From contig JAGXHA010000004.1 in assembly GCA_024636475.1 (NCBI GenBank), positions 1-64,000 of the forward strand: a stretch of 64,000 nucleotides of DNA, given 5' to 3'. Positions 13,962 through 23,993 of this stretch are shown in pieces; position 1 is the stretch's first letter, and each line of letters opens with the position of its first letter. Origin of the DNA: Roseobacter sp. Its GTDB lineage: Bacteria; Pseudomonadota; Alphaproteobacteria; Rhodobacterales; Rhodobacteraceae. The notes below the pieces were generated by a model, which saw only the letters and a program-made list of their open reading frames with translations, searched no databases and had not been told where the DNA came from. The translations under genes and the position numbers were made by a program.

Positions 13962-16622
13962 TTAGAAGTTCAGAGAGATGTCGCGATGGTTGGCATTACA
14001 GCGCGCCATAAACAGCGCCTGTTCACGGTTCAAACGGTCCTGGCTGCGCAGACCCAGAGTGTTGCGGATACTTTCAAGGTAGACCGCAAGCTGTGGACGC
14101 AGCTCAGTATCGGCCTGCGCGCGCCAGACGGCCTGGTCTTCGTACTCGGCCAACGCCTTGTCATATTCGGCCAGTGCCTTGACGCGATCAGGGTTGTTCT
14201 TGTCCTTAAGCGCGCTTTCAGCCTTTCCAAGGGCCGATCTGATATCGCTGGCACCTTCGACGTCGCTGAACCTGTCTTTCAGTGCGTCAACTGTCGTATG
14301 CGATTCAGCCTCTGGCTGGGTTGCAATAACAGTCCTCAGATCGCGCAGGGGCTGTTCAAGCTCGGCAAAAGCATCGTTTGAGTTCAACACGGCAAGAACT
14401 TCCAGTGGGGCATCCCATGCAGCATCTGCCTGACGTTGATAGGAGGTCCGCGCCTTTTGCTCGGTGTCCGTCAGCTTGGCAAATTCGGTGTGAACTGCCT
14501 CCCAGCCTGCTGGGATATCTGCGCGCAATGCTTCGACGTCAGCCAGCAAGGCGTCACGCCGCTTTTCAAGACGCGCTTTGGCTTTCGCTTCGGCTTCGGA
14601 CCGCAAGCGGCTGATGCGCAACTTCAGATCGTCGGCTTCTTCTTGGATCTGGCGGATCTGCTTTTCAAGAGCACGCACAACGATCTGTTGCGGCCGGTAT
14701 ACCCGCGATGCCGCGTTTACGGCTTCTTCGGCGTCAAACGCAGATTGCAGCAGGGCGACGGCTTGGGTGCCGCTTTCGATCCCTTCGGTCAGTTCTTTGG
14801 ATAGGTCTGCGGGCAGGGATGAAAGGTCCAATGCGCGTGCATCTGCCAGTGCCATGACCAGCGGTCCACCGTCAGAGATTTTCGACCCCACGTATTCCTC
14901 GATGCAGTATTGCAGTTTGGGGTTACGTGGCGGCGGGGCTGTTTCGCCAAGGAACGACATGCGGTTGGGCAGGTAGTTTACCAACGGCGGATAGAAGCCG
15001 ACGACGGCCAGCGCCGAGAGTTGCAGGCCGATGAAAACGACCACACCCTTGTACATCGACACGGTTTTGACCACGGCAGGGGCGACCCCGCGCAGATAGA
15101 ACAAGGCAAAGCCGAAGGGTGGTGTCAGGAACGATGTCTGTATGTTCAGACCAATCATGACGCCCAACCAGACTGCGGTGATGTTCGCAGATGGATCGGC
15201 CAACAGGATCGGGGCGACAATCGGCACCACGACCACGGCGATTTCGATGAAATCCAGAAAGAAGCCCAGGATAAAGATCACAGCCATCACGATGATGAAC
15301 TGTGTCCAGAAACCGCCCGGCAGACCAACCAGGAAGTCACGCACCAGCTCTTCGCCACCAAAGGCACGGAAGGCGGCGGTCAACATGGCAGCACCCAGAA
15401 GGATGATGAACACCAGCGATGTCGTTTTGGCCGTTTCCAGCATGACGCCTTGCAGGGTCCGCTCAATACGCAAAACGCGAATGCCACTCCAGACAATGGA
15501 GACAAGCAGCATCGCTGTGCCCACCAGACCAAGTTGGATGCCGAACATGTCCTGTGGCGTGTCGATGAATTTCAGGTTCATCTCGTAGTTCGAGATACAG
15601 AAGGTCAGCAGTAAAAGTGCCAGTATGCCAAGGATGGCGGGCGCGAATTTCAGCTTGCCGCCGTCATCGTTCAGGCGGTATCCGGCCATCATCAGCGCGC
15701 CTGCGGCACCGATTGCACCGGCTTGGTTCACGGTCGCAACACCTGTCAGGATGGAACCCAAAACAAGGAAGATCAGCGTCAGCGGCGGAACGAGGGTTAT
15801 AATGACCTTGCCCCAGAATGCCGCGTCAAACTTGCCACCCATGCGCACGGCTGGTGCCGCTTTTGGGTTCAGCATGGCGTAGATCAGGATATAAAGCATA
15901 TAAAGCGCGACAAGCAGGAGGCCCGGAATCAACGCGCCAAGGAACATTTCACCTGCCGAGGTCGATGCGACGCCAAAGGCCGATGGCATGCTGATTTCGC
16001 CCGTCGCTTCCTTGTAAAGCGCCTTGCGTGCTGTGCTGGCTTGATCGGTGGCAGATGCCAGCTGGTCGGCCAGAATGATCAAAACGATAGAAGGCGGAAT
16101 GATCTGCCCCAATGTGCCGGACGCGGCGATTGTTCCTGTCGCAAGTGACGGTGAGTAATTATTGCGCAGCATCGCGGGCAGGGAGATCAGGCCCATTGCC
16201 ACCACGGTCGCGCCCACGATACCTGTTGTCGCCGCCAATAGCGCGCCCACAAACACCACCGAGATGCCCAAGCCGCCCGGTACAGGCCCAAAAAGCTGGG
16301 CCATGGTGACCAACAGGTCTTCGGCGATCTTGGAGCGTTGCAACATGATGCCCATGAAAATGAAGAGCGGGATGGCGATCAGCGTATCCCTCTCGACCTC
16401 CCAATAGATGCCGCGCAGGTTTGTGACCCCCGCTGACAGCCATTGCTGGGGGCCGCCCGAATGGAAATAGGCGTCTGTGCTGCCGGCAAAGAAGTGCCCG
16501 CTGATGGCTGCCAGACCGATGGCGATGATCGCTGATCCGGGCAGCGCAAAGGCCACCGGATAGCCAGATATCAGGGCCGAGGCCATGATAACGACCAGAA
16601 GGGCGAGAAATAATAGTTCCAT
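13962..16622 (-). CDS. dctM: TRAP transporter large permease (DctM) with a long C-terminal coiled-coil extension
   Basis: Residues 1 to about 555 are a DctM-type permease of the ion-transporter superfamily. It has many membrane helices and family motifs such as AIPLFIFMGIMLQRS, GTLGQIIPPSIVLIILADQL, FFLDFIEIAVVVVPIVAPIL and SFLTPPFGFALFYLRGVAP. It couples import of an organic anion to a sodium or proton gradient. Residues 558-886 are an additional soluble tail rich in Ala, Glu, Arg and Lys, with probable coiled coils (RALEKQIRQIQEEADDLKLR). Standard DctM proteins have about 430 residues, so both the insert-bearing membrane part and the tail are large. AGGAG precedes the ATG. It lies 15 bp after dctQ in one operon. 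Confidence 0.92.
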   Translation of the reverse strand: MELLFLALLVVIMASALISGYPVAFALPGSAIIAIGLAAISGHFFAGSTDAYFHSGGPQQWLSAGVTNLRGIYWEVERDTLIAIPLFIFMGIMLQRSKIAEDLLVTMAQLFGPVPGGLGISVVFVGALLAATTGIVGATVVAMGLISLPAMLRNNYSPSLATGTIAASGTLGQIIPPSIVLIILADQLASATDQASTARKALYKEATGEISMPSAFGVASTSAGEMFLGALIPGLLLVALYMLYILIYAMLNPKAAPAVRMGGKFDAAFWGKVIITLVPPLTLIFLVLGSILTGVATVNQAGAIGAAGALMMAGYRLNDDGGKLKFAPAILGILALLLLTFCISNYEMNLKFIDTPQDMFGIQLGLVGTAMLLVSIVWSGIRVLRIERTLQGVMLETAKTTSLVFIILLGAAMLTAAFRAFGGEELVRDFLVGLPGGFWTQFIIVMAVIFILGFFLDFIEIAVVVVPIVAPILLADPSANITAVWLGVMIGLNIQTSFLTPPFGFALFYLRGVAPAVVKTVSMYKGVVVFIGLQLSALAVVGFYPPLVNYLPNRMSFLGETAPPPRNPKLQYCIEEYVGSKISDGGPLVMALADARALDLSSLPADLSKELTEGIESGTQAVALLQSAFDAEEAVNAASRVYRPQQIVVRALEKQIRQIQEEADDLKLRISRLRSEAEAKAKARLEKRRDALLADVEALRADIPAGWEAVHTEFAKLTDTEQKARTSYQRQADAAWDAPLEVLAVLNSNDAFAELEQPLRDLRTVIATQPEAESHTTVDALKDRFSDVEGASDIRSALGKAESALKDKNNPDRVKALAEYDKALAEYEDQAVWRAQADTELRPQLAVYLESIRNTLGLRSQDRLNREQALFMARCNANHRDISLNF

Positions 16623-16637
16623 GTCCGTTGCTCCTAC

Positions 16638-17630
16638 TTAGTGGGCAATGGGCGTCGCTTTGCGCGCGCCCTCTTCGTCGCGCCAGTCGGCAACGGATTC
16701 CAAGAAATAGCTGACAAATTGAATCAGCATGGTGATGGCGAAGATGCCCAGGAACGCGGCCATCTGGTATTTTACATACATGCCGGTCGTGCCCGATTGG
16801 GTCACTTCGAAGTTCAGCACGGGGCTGTTGATGATTGATGTCTTGCCGTTAAAGCCGATCCAGATGATCACCCAGGCTGTCGTCATCCCCAGCAGCAAAG
16901 AGCCCCATGCGTTCAGGAACCCCTTGGTGGTTTTGCCCAGACCCGCATAAAGCACGTCAACGCGGACGTGCCCGTCTTCAAACAGCGTATAGGCCGAGGC
17001 GAACAAGAACAGTGCCGCGTACCAGTAGCGCACAAGATCGCCCATCATTGCCTGTTCGTAAGAGAAAACGAACCGAGAGATCACGATTGCAAGCTCGGAC
17101 GCGACGATCATCAGCGCCAGCCAGGGAAAGCCAAGGGTCCGGGTGAACAGGGCGATAACCATACCCAAAACAACCAAAGGCATGTGAACGTAAGTCCCTA
17201 CATAGGAGGCGCGCCCAAGGTTATTGACCATATCCGAGCTCATAAAAGGGGCCAGCATGCTTTCAACGCGGGCCAAAGCCAAAAGAGCGTCGACAACCCC
17301 GACCATCAGAACGATCCAGAAGGCGGCACGGATGATGTAGGCGTTGAAATTATGAATTTTCAGCGCATCAAGGCGCAGACGGCGGTAAGGTGTCATCACA
17401 ACGAACACGCCCGCCAGTACAAGGCAGACCACATAGATGGCCACATTCAGCATCGCAGCCGCACCGCCCCCCGAAAATGCGGAAAAGACCCCTGGATATC
17501 CCCAACCCACGATTAAAACGTTGTTGATCGAGAACGCGGTCAGAATGGCCAGCATACCCCAGCCGAGAAACCGCACAATCGGGGCAGGTTGCCCCGGTGC
17601 TGTCAGTTGCGGATCACGCGTTGCGTTCAT
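16638..17630 (-). CDS. dctQ: TRAP transporter small permease (DctQ)
   Basis: The start at 17630 is chosen for the AGGGGA site six bases upstream and gives 330 residues beginning MNATRDPQLTAPGQ. Several hydrophobic helices are visible (for example FLGWGMLAILTAFSINNVLIV and AFWIVLMVGVVDALLAL), along with the DctQ signature region ALFLFASAYTLFEDGHVRVD. DctQ normally has about 160-200 residues and four helices, so this is a long form with extra N-terminal helices. Long forms often pair with long DctM proteins. It forms the membrane complex with DctM and receives substrate from the binding protein encoded upstream. Confidence 0.88.
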   Translation of the reverse strand: MNATRDPQLTAPGQPAPIVRFLGWGMLAILTAFSINNVLIVGWGYPGVFSAFSGGGAAAMLNVAIYVVCLVLAGVFVVMTPYRRLRLDALKIHNFNAYIIRAAFWIVLMVGVVDALLALARVESMLAPFMSSDMVNNLGRASYVGTYVHMPLVVLGMVIALFTRTLGFPWLALMIVASELAIVISRFVFSYEQAMMGDLVRYWYAALFLFASAYTLFEDGHVRVDVLYAGLGKTTKGFLNAWGSLLLGMTTAWVIIWIGFNGKTSIINSPVLNFEVTQSGTTGMYVKYQMAAFLGIFAITMLIQFVSYFLESVADWRDEEGARKATPIAH

Positions 17631-17699
17631 GATAATCCCCTGGCGCAAAACACACCCCTCGACTGCCCTTGGGGCAGGAGGGTCATGTGTAAAATAGGT

Positions 17700-17726
17700 A
17701 AAAAGCGGGACCCTGCGGGCCCCGCT
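17700..17726 (-). terminator. Internal terminator between dctP and dctQ
   Basis: On the minus strand AGCGGG-G-CCC and GGG-T-CCCGCT pair around a short loop and are followed by TTTTT. It lies directly after dctP and before dctQM. It would give the binding protein more transcript than the permease, as is common in TRAP operons. Confidence 0.85.
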
Positions 17727-17747
17727 CCGTTTGTCATGACCTAAGTC

Positions 17748-18833
17748 TTAGGAAAGGCCCAAGACGCGGTTACGCTGGTTGACATAGCGACCTTCGAAAA
17801 GCGACATCATCGTCCCGATTTCGCGCAGCGAAGACTGATAGCTGTCGTCAATACGTGCGGCAAGGTCAGAGTGACCGCGCACTTCTTCAAAGACTTCCGC
17901 TGCTGCGACACCGAAGGCATCCCAGATCTCGTCGTTGAAGTTGCGGATCTCGACCCCATGCTCTTCTTTCAGCTTGGTCAGGTACTCACCGTTCTTGGCA
18001 ACAACTTCGTTGTGTGCCGTCTGGTGCTCTTCTGTACAGGCTGCCTGAATGATGGACTTTTCATAGTCGGTCAGACCATTCCAGAAATCGAGGTTCATAC
18101 CAAACGCAAGACCGCCGCCTGGCTCGTGCATACCGGCAGTATAGTAGAACTTGGCCGCTTCGTAGAACTTCATGAAGTAGTCGTTGTAAGGACCAACCCA
18201 TTCAGTTGCGTCGATGGATCCGGAAACCAAGTTTTCATAGATCTGGCCGCCTGGCAGGGACACGGTGGATGCGCCCATCTTGGTAAGAACCTGACCGCCA
18301 AGGCCCGGAATACGCATTTTCAGACCTTTGAAGTCGTCAGGCGATTCGATTTCCTTGTTGAACCAGCCACCGGCCTGTGTGCCGGTTGATCCGCACATCA
18401 GCGCCTTGACGCCAAAGCTGCCGGACAGTTCGTCCCAAAGCTCCTGTCCGCCACCGAACTCGATCCACGCGTTCCATTCAGGTGTGGACATGCCGAATGG
18501 CACGGACGTGAAATAGTTGAAACCCGGGTGTTTGCCGCCCCAGTAATAGTCAGCGCCGATATAAGCCTGGCTGTTGCCTGCGGCTACTTCGTCAAAGCTG
18601 TCAAAAGCGCCTACGCGCTCGCCGGCAGCGAAATATTCAACGTTGAAACGGCCATCCGAAATGATGGCAATACGCTCTGCCAGACGCTGTGCCGACGTAC
18701 CCAAACCAGGGAAATCCCGTGGCCATGTCGATACGATTGTCAGCTGCTTGGCACCTTGTGCCAATGCGGGTGTCGCCAGTGTGACTGCCCCTGCGCCAAG
18801 TGCGGCACCCTTCAAAAACTTGCGTCGTTCCAT
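17748..18833 (-). CDS. dctP: TRAP transporter substrate-binding protein (DctP/TakP-like)
   Basis: The start at 18833 is supported by GGAGGAG upstream and by a Tat-type signal, MERRKFLKGAALGAGAVTLA, cleaved near PALAQ. The 361-residue product matches the DctP family: LTIVSTWPRDFPGLGTSAQR, AYIGADYYWGGKHPGFNYF, GWFNKEIESPDDFKGLKMR and EWVGPYNDYFMKFYEAAKFY. The overall pattern is that of the subgroup including the 2-oxo-acid binding protein TakP of Rhodobacter sphaeroides and lactate binders. The substrate is therefore probably a small hydroxy- or oxo-carboxylate, by inference. It is the first gene of the operon and is secreted to the periplasm. Confidence 0.92.
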   Translation of the reverse strand: MERRKFLKGAALGAGAVTLATPALAQGAKQLTIVSTWPRDFPGLGTSAQRLAERIAIISDGRFNVEYFAAGERVGAFDSFDEVAAGNSQAYIGADYYWGGKHPGFNYFTSVPFGMSTPEWNAWIEFGGGQELWDELSGSFGVKALMCGSTGTQAGGWFNKEIESPDDFKGLKMRIPGLGGQVLTKMGASTVSLPGGQIYENLVSGSIDATEWVGPYNDYFMKFYEAAKFYYTAGMHEPGGGLAFGMNLDFWNGLTDYEKSIIQAACTEEHQTAHNEVVAKNGEYLTKLKEEHGVEIRNFNDEIWDAFGVAAAEVFEEVRGHSDLAARIDDSYQSSLREIGTMMSLFEGRYVNQRNRVLGLS

Positions 18834-19661
18834 AGTGTCTCCTCCCGAGAGTGGTTTTTTTGTTTTACAATTTTCCCAAGCTATTCGACTTTTCGAAGTA
18901 TACAAGCGTTCTTTGTCGTGTTTTTCAGGATATGTCGGATCGCAGGCCGTTGATAACGCCCACATCTATATGCAAGATTTTAAAAAGGTCCATATTGGCA
19001 ATTTTAGATTAAAATATAGTCAGTGCGGCAGGGTGGACATGCTGCTTTTTGTGGCACTTTCAGCTGAGACAGGTGAAGCGATCTGGACGCAAGAACCGCG
19101 AACAACCGCTTTTCCGCGGTCTTCTTACCCAATTTCAGCAGTCGATTCGCATTTTGACGTGGGTGTTCTTAGGTGAAAGCGGCCATGTTACTGCGATAAC
19201 TGACCGGTCTTTGGCGTGGCATAATTGATGTACCGTAAGGTGCGATAACTATCCGATCTTCAAACGAAGCGCGCGCAGTTGGTTCCCGAGACTGGGCACA
19301 TATGATACGGCGTTTTGAGAAGAAGTCAGATATCGATAAGGAACTGAAAAGGGGTGAGGTAGGAGCTAACTGCTATTTTCCCTCAGCACACTTATAGATT
19401 GGCTGGACGATTAGGTAAGGCCGCCGCCGTGCGCGATTGGTGGCCTTCTATTTGGCGATTTACGAGTGTAGACTTGAGCTCTGGCGTGGTACAGTTGATG
19501 CGCGCTGATGCAGTGGAGTAAATGATGACTGTAAAAACATGGATGCATCAGTCAAAGGTAAGCCACCTGCACGACTTGCAGATCCCCGCAAGAGCCGCAA
19601 TTACCACATTGGGTAAGTCGGCCAAGTTACTGTAATAAAGGCGAATATACGTGGTACTCAC
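18834..19661. other. 828-bp region with promoter sequences and decayed sequence
   Basis: The part next to dctP (18834-18960) should hold its promoter. Farther on there are remnants without an intact gene. A frame near 19250-19400 reads SSNEARAVGSRDWAHMIRRF followed by EKKSDIDKELKRGEVGAN and then stops. The short phrase TGCGATAACT occurs twice (19191 and 19240), and TGGCGTGG at 19213 and 19482. Copy 2 of the 54-bp repeat lies at 19505-19558 and heads a 36-codon frame beginning MTVKTWMHQSKVSHLHDLQI. This looks like old mobile or plasmid-like DNA. Confidence 0.5.
19505..19558 (+). repeat. 54-bp dispersed repeat, copy 2
   Basis: It matches 13111-13164 at 49 of 54 positions. The differences are spread along the length. 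Sequence after CAAAGG is unrelated between the copies. Confidence 0.85.
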
Positions 19662-20822
19662 ATGACCCCCGGCGCACGCGTTCAAGCTGCGATTGAAATC
19701 TTTGACGCAATGGCCGAGGGGCTGCCAGCCGAGCAGGCGATGACCCGCTGGGCGCGGGGCAGTCGATTTGCAGGATCAAAAGACCGTGCCGCCGTGCGCG
19801 ATCACGTGTTCGACGTCTTGCGGCAACGCCGGACGGCAGCGCATCTGGGCGGCGGGGACAACGGCCGCGCGTTGCTGATTGGCAGCTTTCGGTCGCAAGG
19901 CGTTGATCTGGAAGAGCTTTTCAATGGTATCGGCCATGCCCCTTTGCCCCTGACCGAGGCGGAACAACCTGCACCCGAAACCAGTGCTGACGAAGCTGTC
20001 CTTTGGAATTTGCCGGACTGGATCATTCCGGAATTCAAGGCGTCGCTTGGGTCGCGTGCACAGGATGTTGCGCAGGCGCTTCAGAATCGCGCGCCCATTA
20101 CGCTTCGGGTGAACTTGGGTAAGACAAATGTTGGCTCCGCCACGCGCGCACTTGCCGCAGAAGGGATCGAAACACGCCCGAACCCGCTGGCACCAAGCGC
20201 TTTGACGGTTCTTGAGGGAGAGCGTAAAATACGTAACTCTGCCAGCTACTTGCAGGGCGAAGTTGAGCTTCAGGATGCAGCCAGTCAGGCAGTTGTCGCC
20301 GCAATGCCCAAGGCGGGCCGTGTGCTGGATTATTGCGCTGGTGGGGGCGGCAAGGCTTTGGCAATTGCGATGGACGGACAGGCAAATGTGGTCGCGCATG
20401 ATATCGATCCGCGCCGCATGCACGATCTTCCCGCTCGGGCCGAGCGCGCTGGCCGCGAGGTACGCCAGGTCGAAACCGAAGATCTTGCGAAAGAATCCCC
20501 TTTCGACGTTGTTTTATGCGACGCCCCTTGTTCAGGCAGTGGCGCATGGCGGCGCTCTCCTGAAGGGAAATGGACGCTGACGCCAAAGCGTTTGCAAGAA
20601 TTGATGGCAATACAAGACGGCATTCTGGATGCAGCCGCCAAGCTGACAAAACAAGACGGATGCCTAGTTTACGCAACCTGCTCGGTACTTGCATGCGAAA
20701 ATGAAGATCGGGTTAAAGCGTTTCTTGAGCGCCATCCGGACTGGTCTGTCGGATTGCAAAAGCGGTTTGATGCGGATGCTGACGGCGACGGCTTTTTTAC
20801 GACACACTTGCACCGGGACTAA
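19662..20822 (+). CDS. RsmB/NOP-family rRNA cytosine-C5 methyltransferase
   Basis: This 386-residue protein carries the RsmB/NOP SAM-dependent fold: motif I VLDYCAGGGGKALAIA, motif IV DAPCSGSGAWRRSPEGKW with the TC-independent catalytic loop, and motif VI LVYATCSVLACENED supplying the second cysteine. It should methylate a cytosine of 16S rRNA. E. coli RsmB is about 40 residues longer and has a NusB-like N-terminal domain; here the first 100 residues are a reduced helical version (AAIEIFDAMAEGLPAEQAM). No good ribosome binding site is seen before the ATG, so the start is less certain. Confidence 0.88.
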   Translation: MTPGARVQAAIEIFDAMAEGLPAEQAMTRWARGSRFAGSKDRAAVRDHVFDVLRQRRTAAHLGGGDNGRALLIGSFRSQGVDLEELFNGIGHAPLPLTEAEQPAPETSADEAVLWNLPDWIIPEFKASLGSRAQDVAQALQNRAPITLRVNLGKTNVGSATRALAAEGIETRPNPLAPSALTVLEGERKIRNSASYLQGEVELQDAASQAVVAAMPKAGRVLDYCAGGGGKALAIAMDGQANVVAHDIDPRRMHDLPARAERAGREVRQVETEDLAKESPFDVVLCDAPCSGSGAWRRSPEGKWTLTPKRLQELMAIQDGILDAAAKLTKQDGCLVYATCSVLACENEDRVKAFLERHPDWSVGLQKRFDADADGDGFFTTHLHRD

Positions 20823-20872
20823 TGATGTGCATTATCAACCTATGCGTGTTTTCGGGTTGATACCAGCTGACT

Positions 20873-20888
20873 TTAACAACTGATTAAC
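20873..20888 (+). promoter_or_regulatory. CtrA-type binding box upstream of cckA
   Basis: TTAA (20873-20876), seven bases, then TTAAC (20884-20888) matches the full CtrA consensus TTAA-N7-TTAAC exactly. It ends 39 bp before the GTG start of the cckA-like gene. CtrA is the response regulator controlled by CckA, so a feedback loop is suggested. Confidence 0.75.
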
Positions 20889-20927
20889 CCCCTTCACGTA
20901 GACGTATACCGGAGTCTATTTGAAAAG

Positions 20928-23222
20928 GTGGCATCGTTGTCAAACCGGACAGGCAAGAATACCTTATCCAGACGCAGTCGGGTGCTGTTTTTGGTGGCTG
21001 CTGCATTGGTGGCTTTGATTGCTGCTTATCTGTCAACGTACTATGCGCTTACCGTCATATTGATATCGGCGGGCAGTGCCTTTTCCAGCGTTGCCATTTT
21101 GGTGGTTGCGGCTGATATCATTCGAAAAAACCGGTCTCGCAAAGATCAGCAGGCGATCACTGATTTCATTGTTCATGACGCAAGCCCCAGCGTGTTCGCG
21201 ACCGAAGACGGTGGTGTGACAGCCATGAACATGGCCGCAAAAACGCTAAACCAGGACAATGCGGTCCTGACAGTGGCCGCGTTTTTGGCCCCTCAATTTG
21301 CAAACCCGTCCTCAATCGTCTGTCGGTTGCAGGCCCGCGCAGAAGGAACAGGTGCAGCGCGCGAGGATATCCTGACGCGGTCAGGGCAGATGCGGTTGTC
21401 GGCACATCGCGTATCTGACGGATATTTGTGGCGCCTGGAAACCATTCAGCACAAAGGGGCGCTTGGCCCGCGCAGCCATGAGAAGGGCCTGCCTATGCTC
21501 ATGATCGGGCGGTCAGGCACAATATTGTTCATGAACGATGCAGCCTGTGTGCTTTTGGGGTCGCGGATCAAAAGTCTTGATCGTGTCTTTGAAACCTTGC
21601 CGGTATCCCATGGCGATGTGGCGGAGGTGACGACGGCGCAAGGGGGCGAATTGATGTTGGTCGCCAAAATGGATGCAGGCGCAGGGCGCAAGGCAATGTA
21701 TTTATTGCCAAATAGTCCGGGGCGATCGAATAATAGCAGTTGGCAGGTGTTTCAGGATCTGCCGATCCCGCTGATCAGGATTGCCCCGGATGGTGCGGTC
21801 TTGATGTATAATCAGATGGCTTCCAGGTTGGTGGGCAACGCATTGCAACCTGACGCGCCGCTTACGAACTTGATGGAGGGGTTGGGACGCTCGATCAACG
21901 ACTGGCTGACCGACACGCTAGAGGGCAGATTGGTTCAAAAGTCCGAGTTCTTGCGCCTCAAGCGGGACGAGCGGGAAGTCTTCGTTCAGGTGACCCTTAA
22001 TCTCGTGTCAGATCAGGGCAAGCCTGCGCTGATTGCCGTCCTGAACGACGCGACAGAGCTGAAAACGCTGGAAGCGCAATTCGTTCAAAGTCAGAAAATG
22101 CAGGCCATCGGGCAGCTTGCAGGCGGCGTAGCGCATGATTTCAACAATTTGCTGACCGCAATCTCGGGCCATTGCGATCTGCTTTTGTTGCGCCATGATC
22201 AGGGCGACCCAGACTATAGCGATCTTATCCAGATCAACCAGAATGCGAACCGGGCCGCGGCCTTGGTAGGGCAGTTGCTGGCCTTCTCGCGCAAGCAGAC
22301 CTTGCGCCCTGAAACGTTGAACCTGCGCGATACCTTGGCGGATCTGACCCATCTGTTGAACCGGCTTGTCGGGGAAAAGGTGGTCTTAAGCGTGTGTCAC
22401 GACCCCCTGTTGAAACCTATAAGGGCAGATAAACGCCAGTTGGAACAGGTGCTTATGAACCTGGTGGTGAACGCACGCGACGCAATGCCTGAGGGGGGAG
22501 AGATCAAGATCACGACAGAATGCCTCGGCCTTGCCAGCCCGTTGCGGCGCGACCGCGTCACCGTGCCGCCTGGCGAATATGTCACGCTCCAGGTGGCAGA
22601 TGCGGGGTGCGGTATACCGGCAGACAAACTGCAAAAAGTGTTCGAGCCGTTTTTCACGACCAAGCGCACGGGCGAGGGTACCGGCCTTGGGCTGTCGACT
22701 GCCTATGGCATCATCAAGCAATCGGGGGGCTTTATCTTTATCGACAGCAAGGTCGGCGTGGGGACCATCTTTACCCTTTATTTTCCAGTCATGGCGCAAA
22801 TAGCTGCATCAACACCCGAAAAGCCGATTGCGCCTGCTGCCCCCATTGTCAATTTCGACGATGGTATCGTCCTTTTGGTCGAGGACGAGGCACCCGTGCG
22901 GGCATTTGCAAGCCGTGCATTACGCCTGCGTGGGTATACCGTTCTGGAGGCTGAATCAGCCGAGGTTGCCCTGAAAACGCTGGAAGATGAGACGCTCAAT
23001 ATCGACGTTTTTGTAACGGACGTCATCATGCCGGGCATGGATGGCCCCAGTTGGGTGCGAGAGGCGCTGAAGGACCGTCCAGGCGTGCCGGTCGTCTTTG
23101 TATCTGGCTATGCGGAGGACAGCTTTGGTGCCGCGCAGATGTCGATCCCGAACTCTGTCTTTTTACCCAAACCGTTTTCACTGACGGATCTGACCAACAC
23201 GGTCCACCGCCAGATGCGCTGA
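20928..23222 (+). CDS. cckA: Hybrid histidine kinase CckA
   Basis: The 764-residue product has two membrane helices near the N-terminus (about 17-60) and two PAS-like regions (about 75-170 and 270-380). The HisKA domain has [19 protein letters not shown] (His near 403), the ATPase domain has [18 protein letters not shown] and [20 protein letters not shown], and a C-terminal receiver has [11 protein letters not shown] (Asp near 697). The order and the H-box sequence are those of CckA. In alphaproteobacteria CckA drives the ChpT-CtrA phosphorelay controlling cell cycle, motility and gene-transfer-agent expression. The GTG at 20928 is the longest start; the TTG at 20937 fits AAAAGG slightly better. 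A CtrA box lies just upstream. Confidence 0.92.
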   Translation: MASLSNRTGKNTLSRRSRVLFLVAAALVALIAAYLSTYYALTVILISAGSAFSSVAILVVAADIIRKNRSRKDQQAITDFIVHDASPSVFATEDGGVTAMNMAAKTLNQDNAVLTVAAFLAPQFANPSSIVCRLQARAEGTGAAREDILTRSGQMRLSAHRVSDGYLWRLETIQHKGALGPRSHEKGLPMLMIGRSGTILFMNDAACVLLGSRIKSLDRVFETLPVSHGDVAEVTTAQGGELMLVAKMDAGAGRKAMYLLPNSPGRSNNSSWQVFQDLPIPLIRIAPDGAVLMYNQMASRLVGNALQPDAPLTNLMEGLGRSINDWLTDTLEGRLVQKSEFLRLKRDEREVFVQVTLNLVSDQGKPALIAVLNDATELKTLEAQFVQSQKMQAIGQLAGGVAHDFNNLLTAISGHCDLLLLRHDQGDPDYSDLIQINQNANRAAALVGQLLAFSRKQTLRPETLNLRDTLADLTHLLNRLVGEKVVLSVCHDPLLKPIRADKRQLEQVLMNLVVNARDAMPEGGEIKITTECLGLASPLRRDRVTVPPGEYVTLQVADAGCGIPADKLQKVFEPFFTTKRTGEGTGLGLSTAYGIIKQSGGFIFIDSKVGVGTIFTLYFPVMAQIAASTPEKPIAPAAPIVNFDDGIVLLVEDEAPVRAFASRALRLRGYTVLEAESAEVALKTLEDETLNIDVFVTDVIMPGMDGPSWVREALKDRPGVPVVFVSGYAEDSFGAAQMSIPNSVFLPKPFSLTDLTNTVHRQMR

Positions 23223-23816
23223 TCATTGGATCGACTCATACAGGGCGAATTCCTCTGCAAACTTACGGCGAAACCGTTCTTCAATGTCGGGCGACAATGT
23301 CAGATCCATCTGAGGCGAGACATTTTCACGCTTCAGATCGAAACTGACTTCAAGGCGGTCTTGCAGGAACGTCTTCAGCCGGTGCTGATCTTCATAGCGG
23401 AAGTAATGCGTGATCCCGGTTCCGTTTGGCTGGGGCGCCATAAAGTTAAGCTGGCTGCCGACATCCGCAAAACGCGGTTTATTGCCTTTCATGTAAGCCA
23501 GGATGAATTCGTCAAAGCTGACATCAAACGTGGCATTGGGTTTGCCCTGCATGAAGGGGCGGCGGCGGTAACGGTACCAACTTCCCAGCCAGCTGATCGG
23601 TTCACGCATGACGGCCATCAACTCCATCTCGGCATCGCAGACCTTCAGAAACATCGGCCGGACAAACCGGTTGTAGCGATAGACAGGCGCATGCTTGAGC
23701 ATCGGTGGTTCGGTGATCACCATGTCAGCCCGGTGTGCCAATGCGGTCTGGTAGGCCGTGGTCCCGGTTTTGGGGACAGACAAAAAAGCAAGCCGTTCCT
23801 TAAAGAAAACAAGCAT
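23223..23816 (-). CDS. Sulfotransferase-family protein
   Basis: Starting at MLVFFKERLAFLSVPKTGTT gives 197 residues. The N-terminal SVPKTGTTAYQTAL is the 5'-phosphosulfate (PAPS) loop and VMREPISWLGSWYRYR the 3'-phosphate loop of sulfotransferases. It probably moves sulfate, or is a sulfotransferase-like enzyme, acting on an unknown acceptor such as a lipid or polysaccharide. The frame extends upstream to 23897, but the added residues lack family resemblance. Its stop codon directly abuts that of cckA, so the genes converge with no spacer. Confidence 0.78.
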   Translation of the reverse strand: MLVFFKERLAFLSVPKTGTTAYQTALAHRADMVITEPPMLKHAPVYRYNRFVRPMFLKVCDAEMELMAVMREPISWLGSWYRYRRRPFMQGKPNATFDVSFDEFILAYMKGNKPRFADVGSQLNFMAPQPNGTGITHYFRYEDQHRLKTFLQDRLEVSFDLKRENVSPQMDLTLSPDIEERFRRKFAEEFALYESIQ

Positions 23817-23993
23817 TTGAAAAGGCTCCCCAGTCAGGTCAGGTCGGCTGTGCGGCGACCCGTTTATTTTGCACTTTTTGCGATTGTTCCTCAACACCTA
23901 TCCGTGAGGAGATCAAGCTTGTGCATGAAGCAATGACTGCCCTAAAAAAACCGGGTTTTTGGTCTGCGCGTCAACCTTGACCCTCACGCAGTG

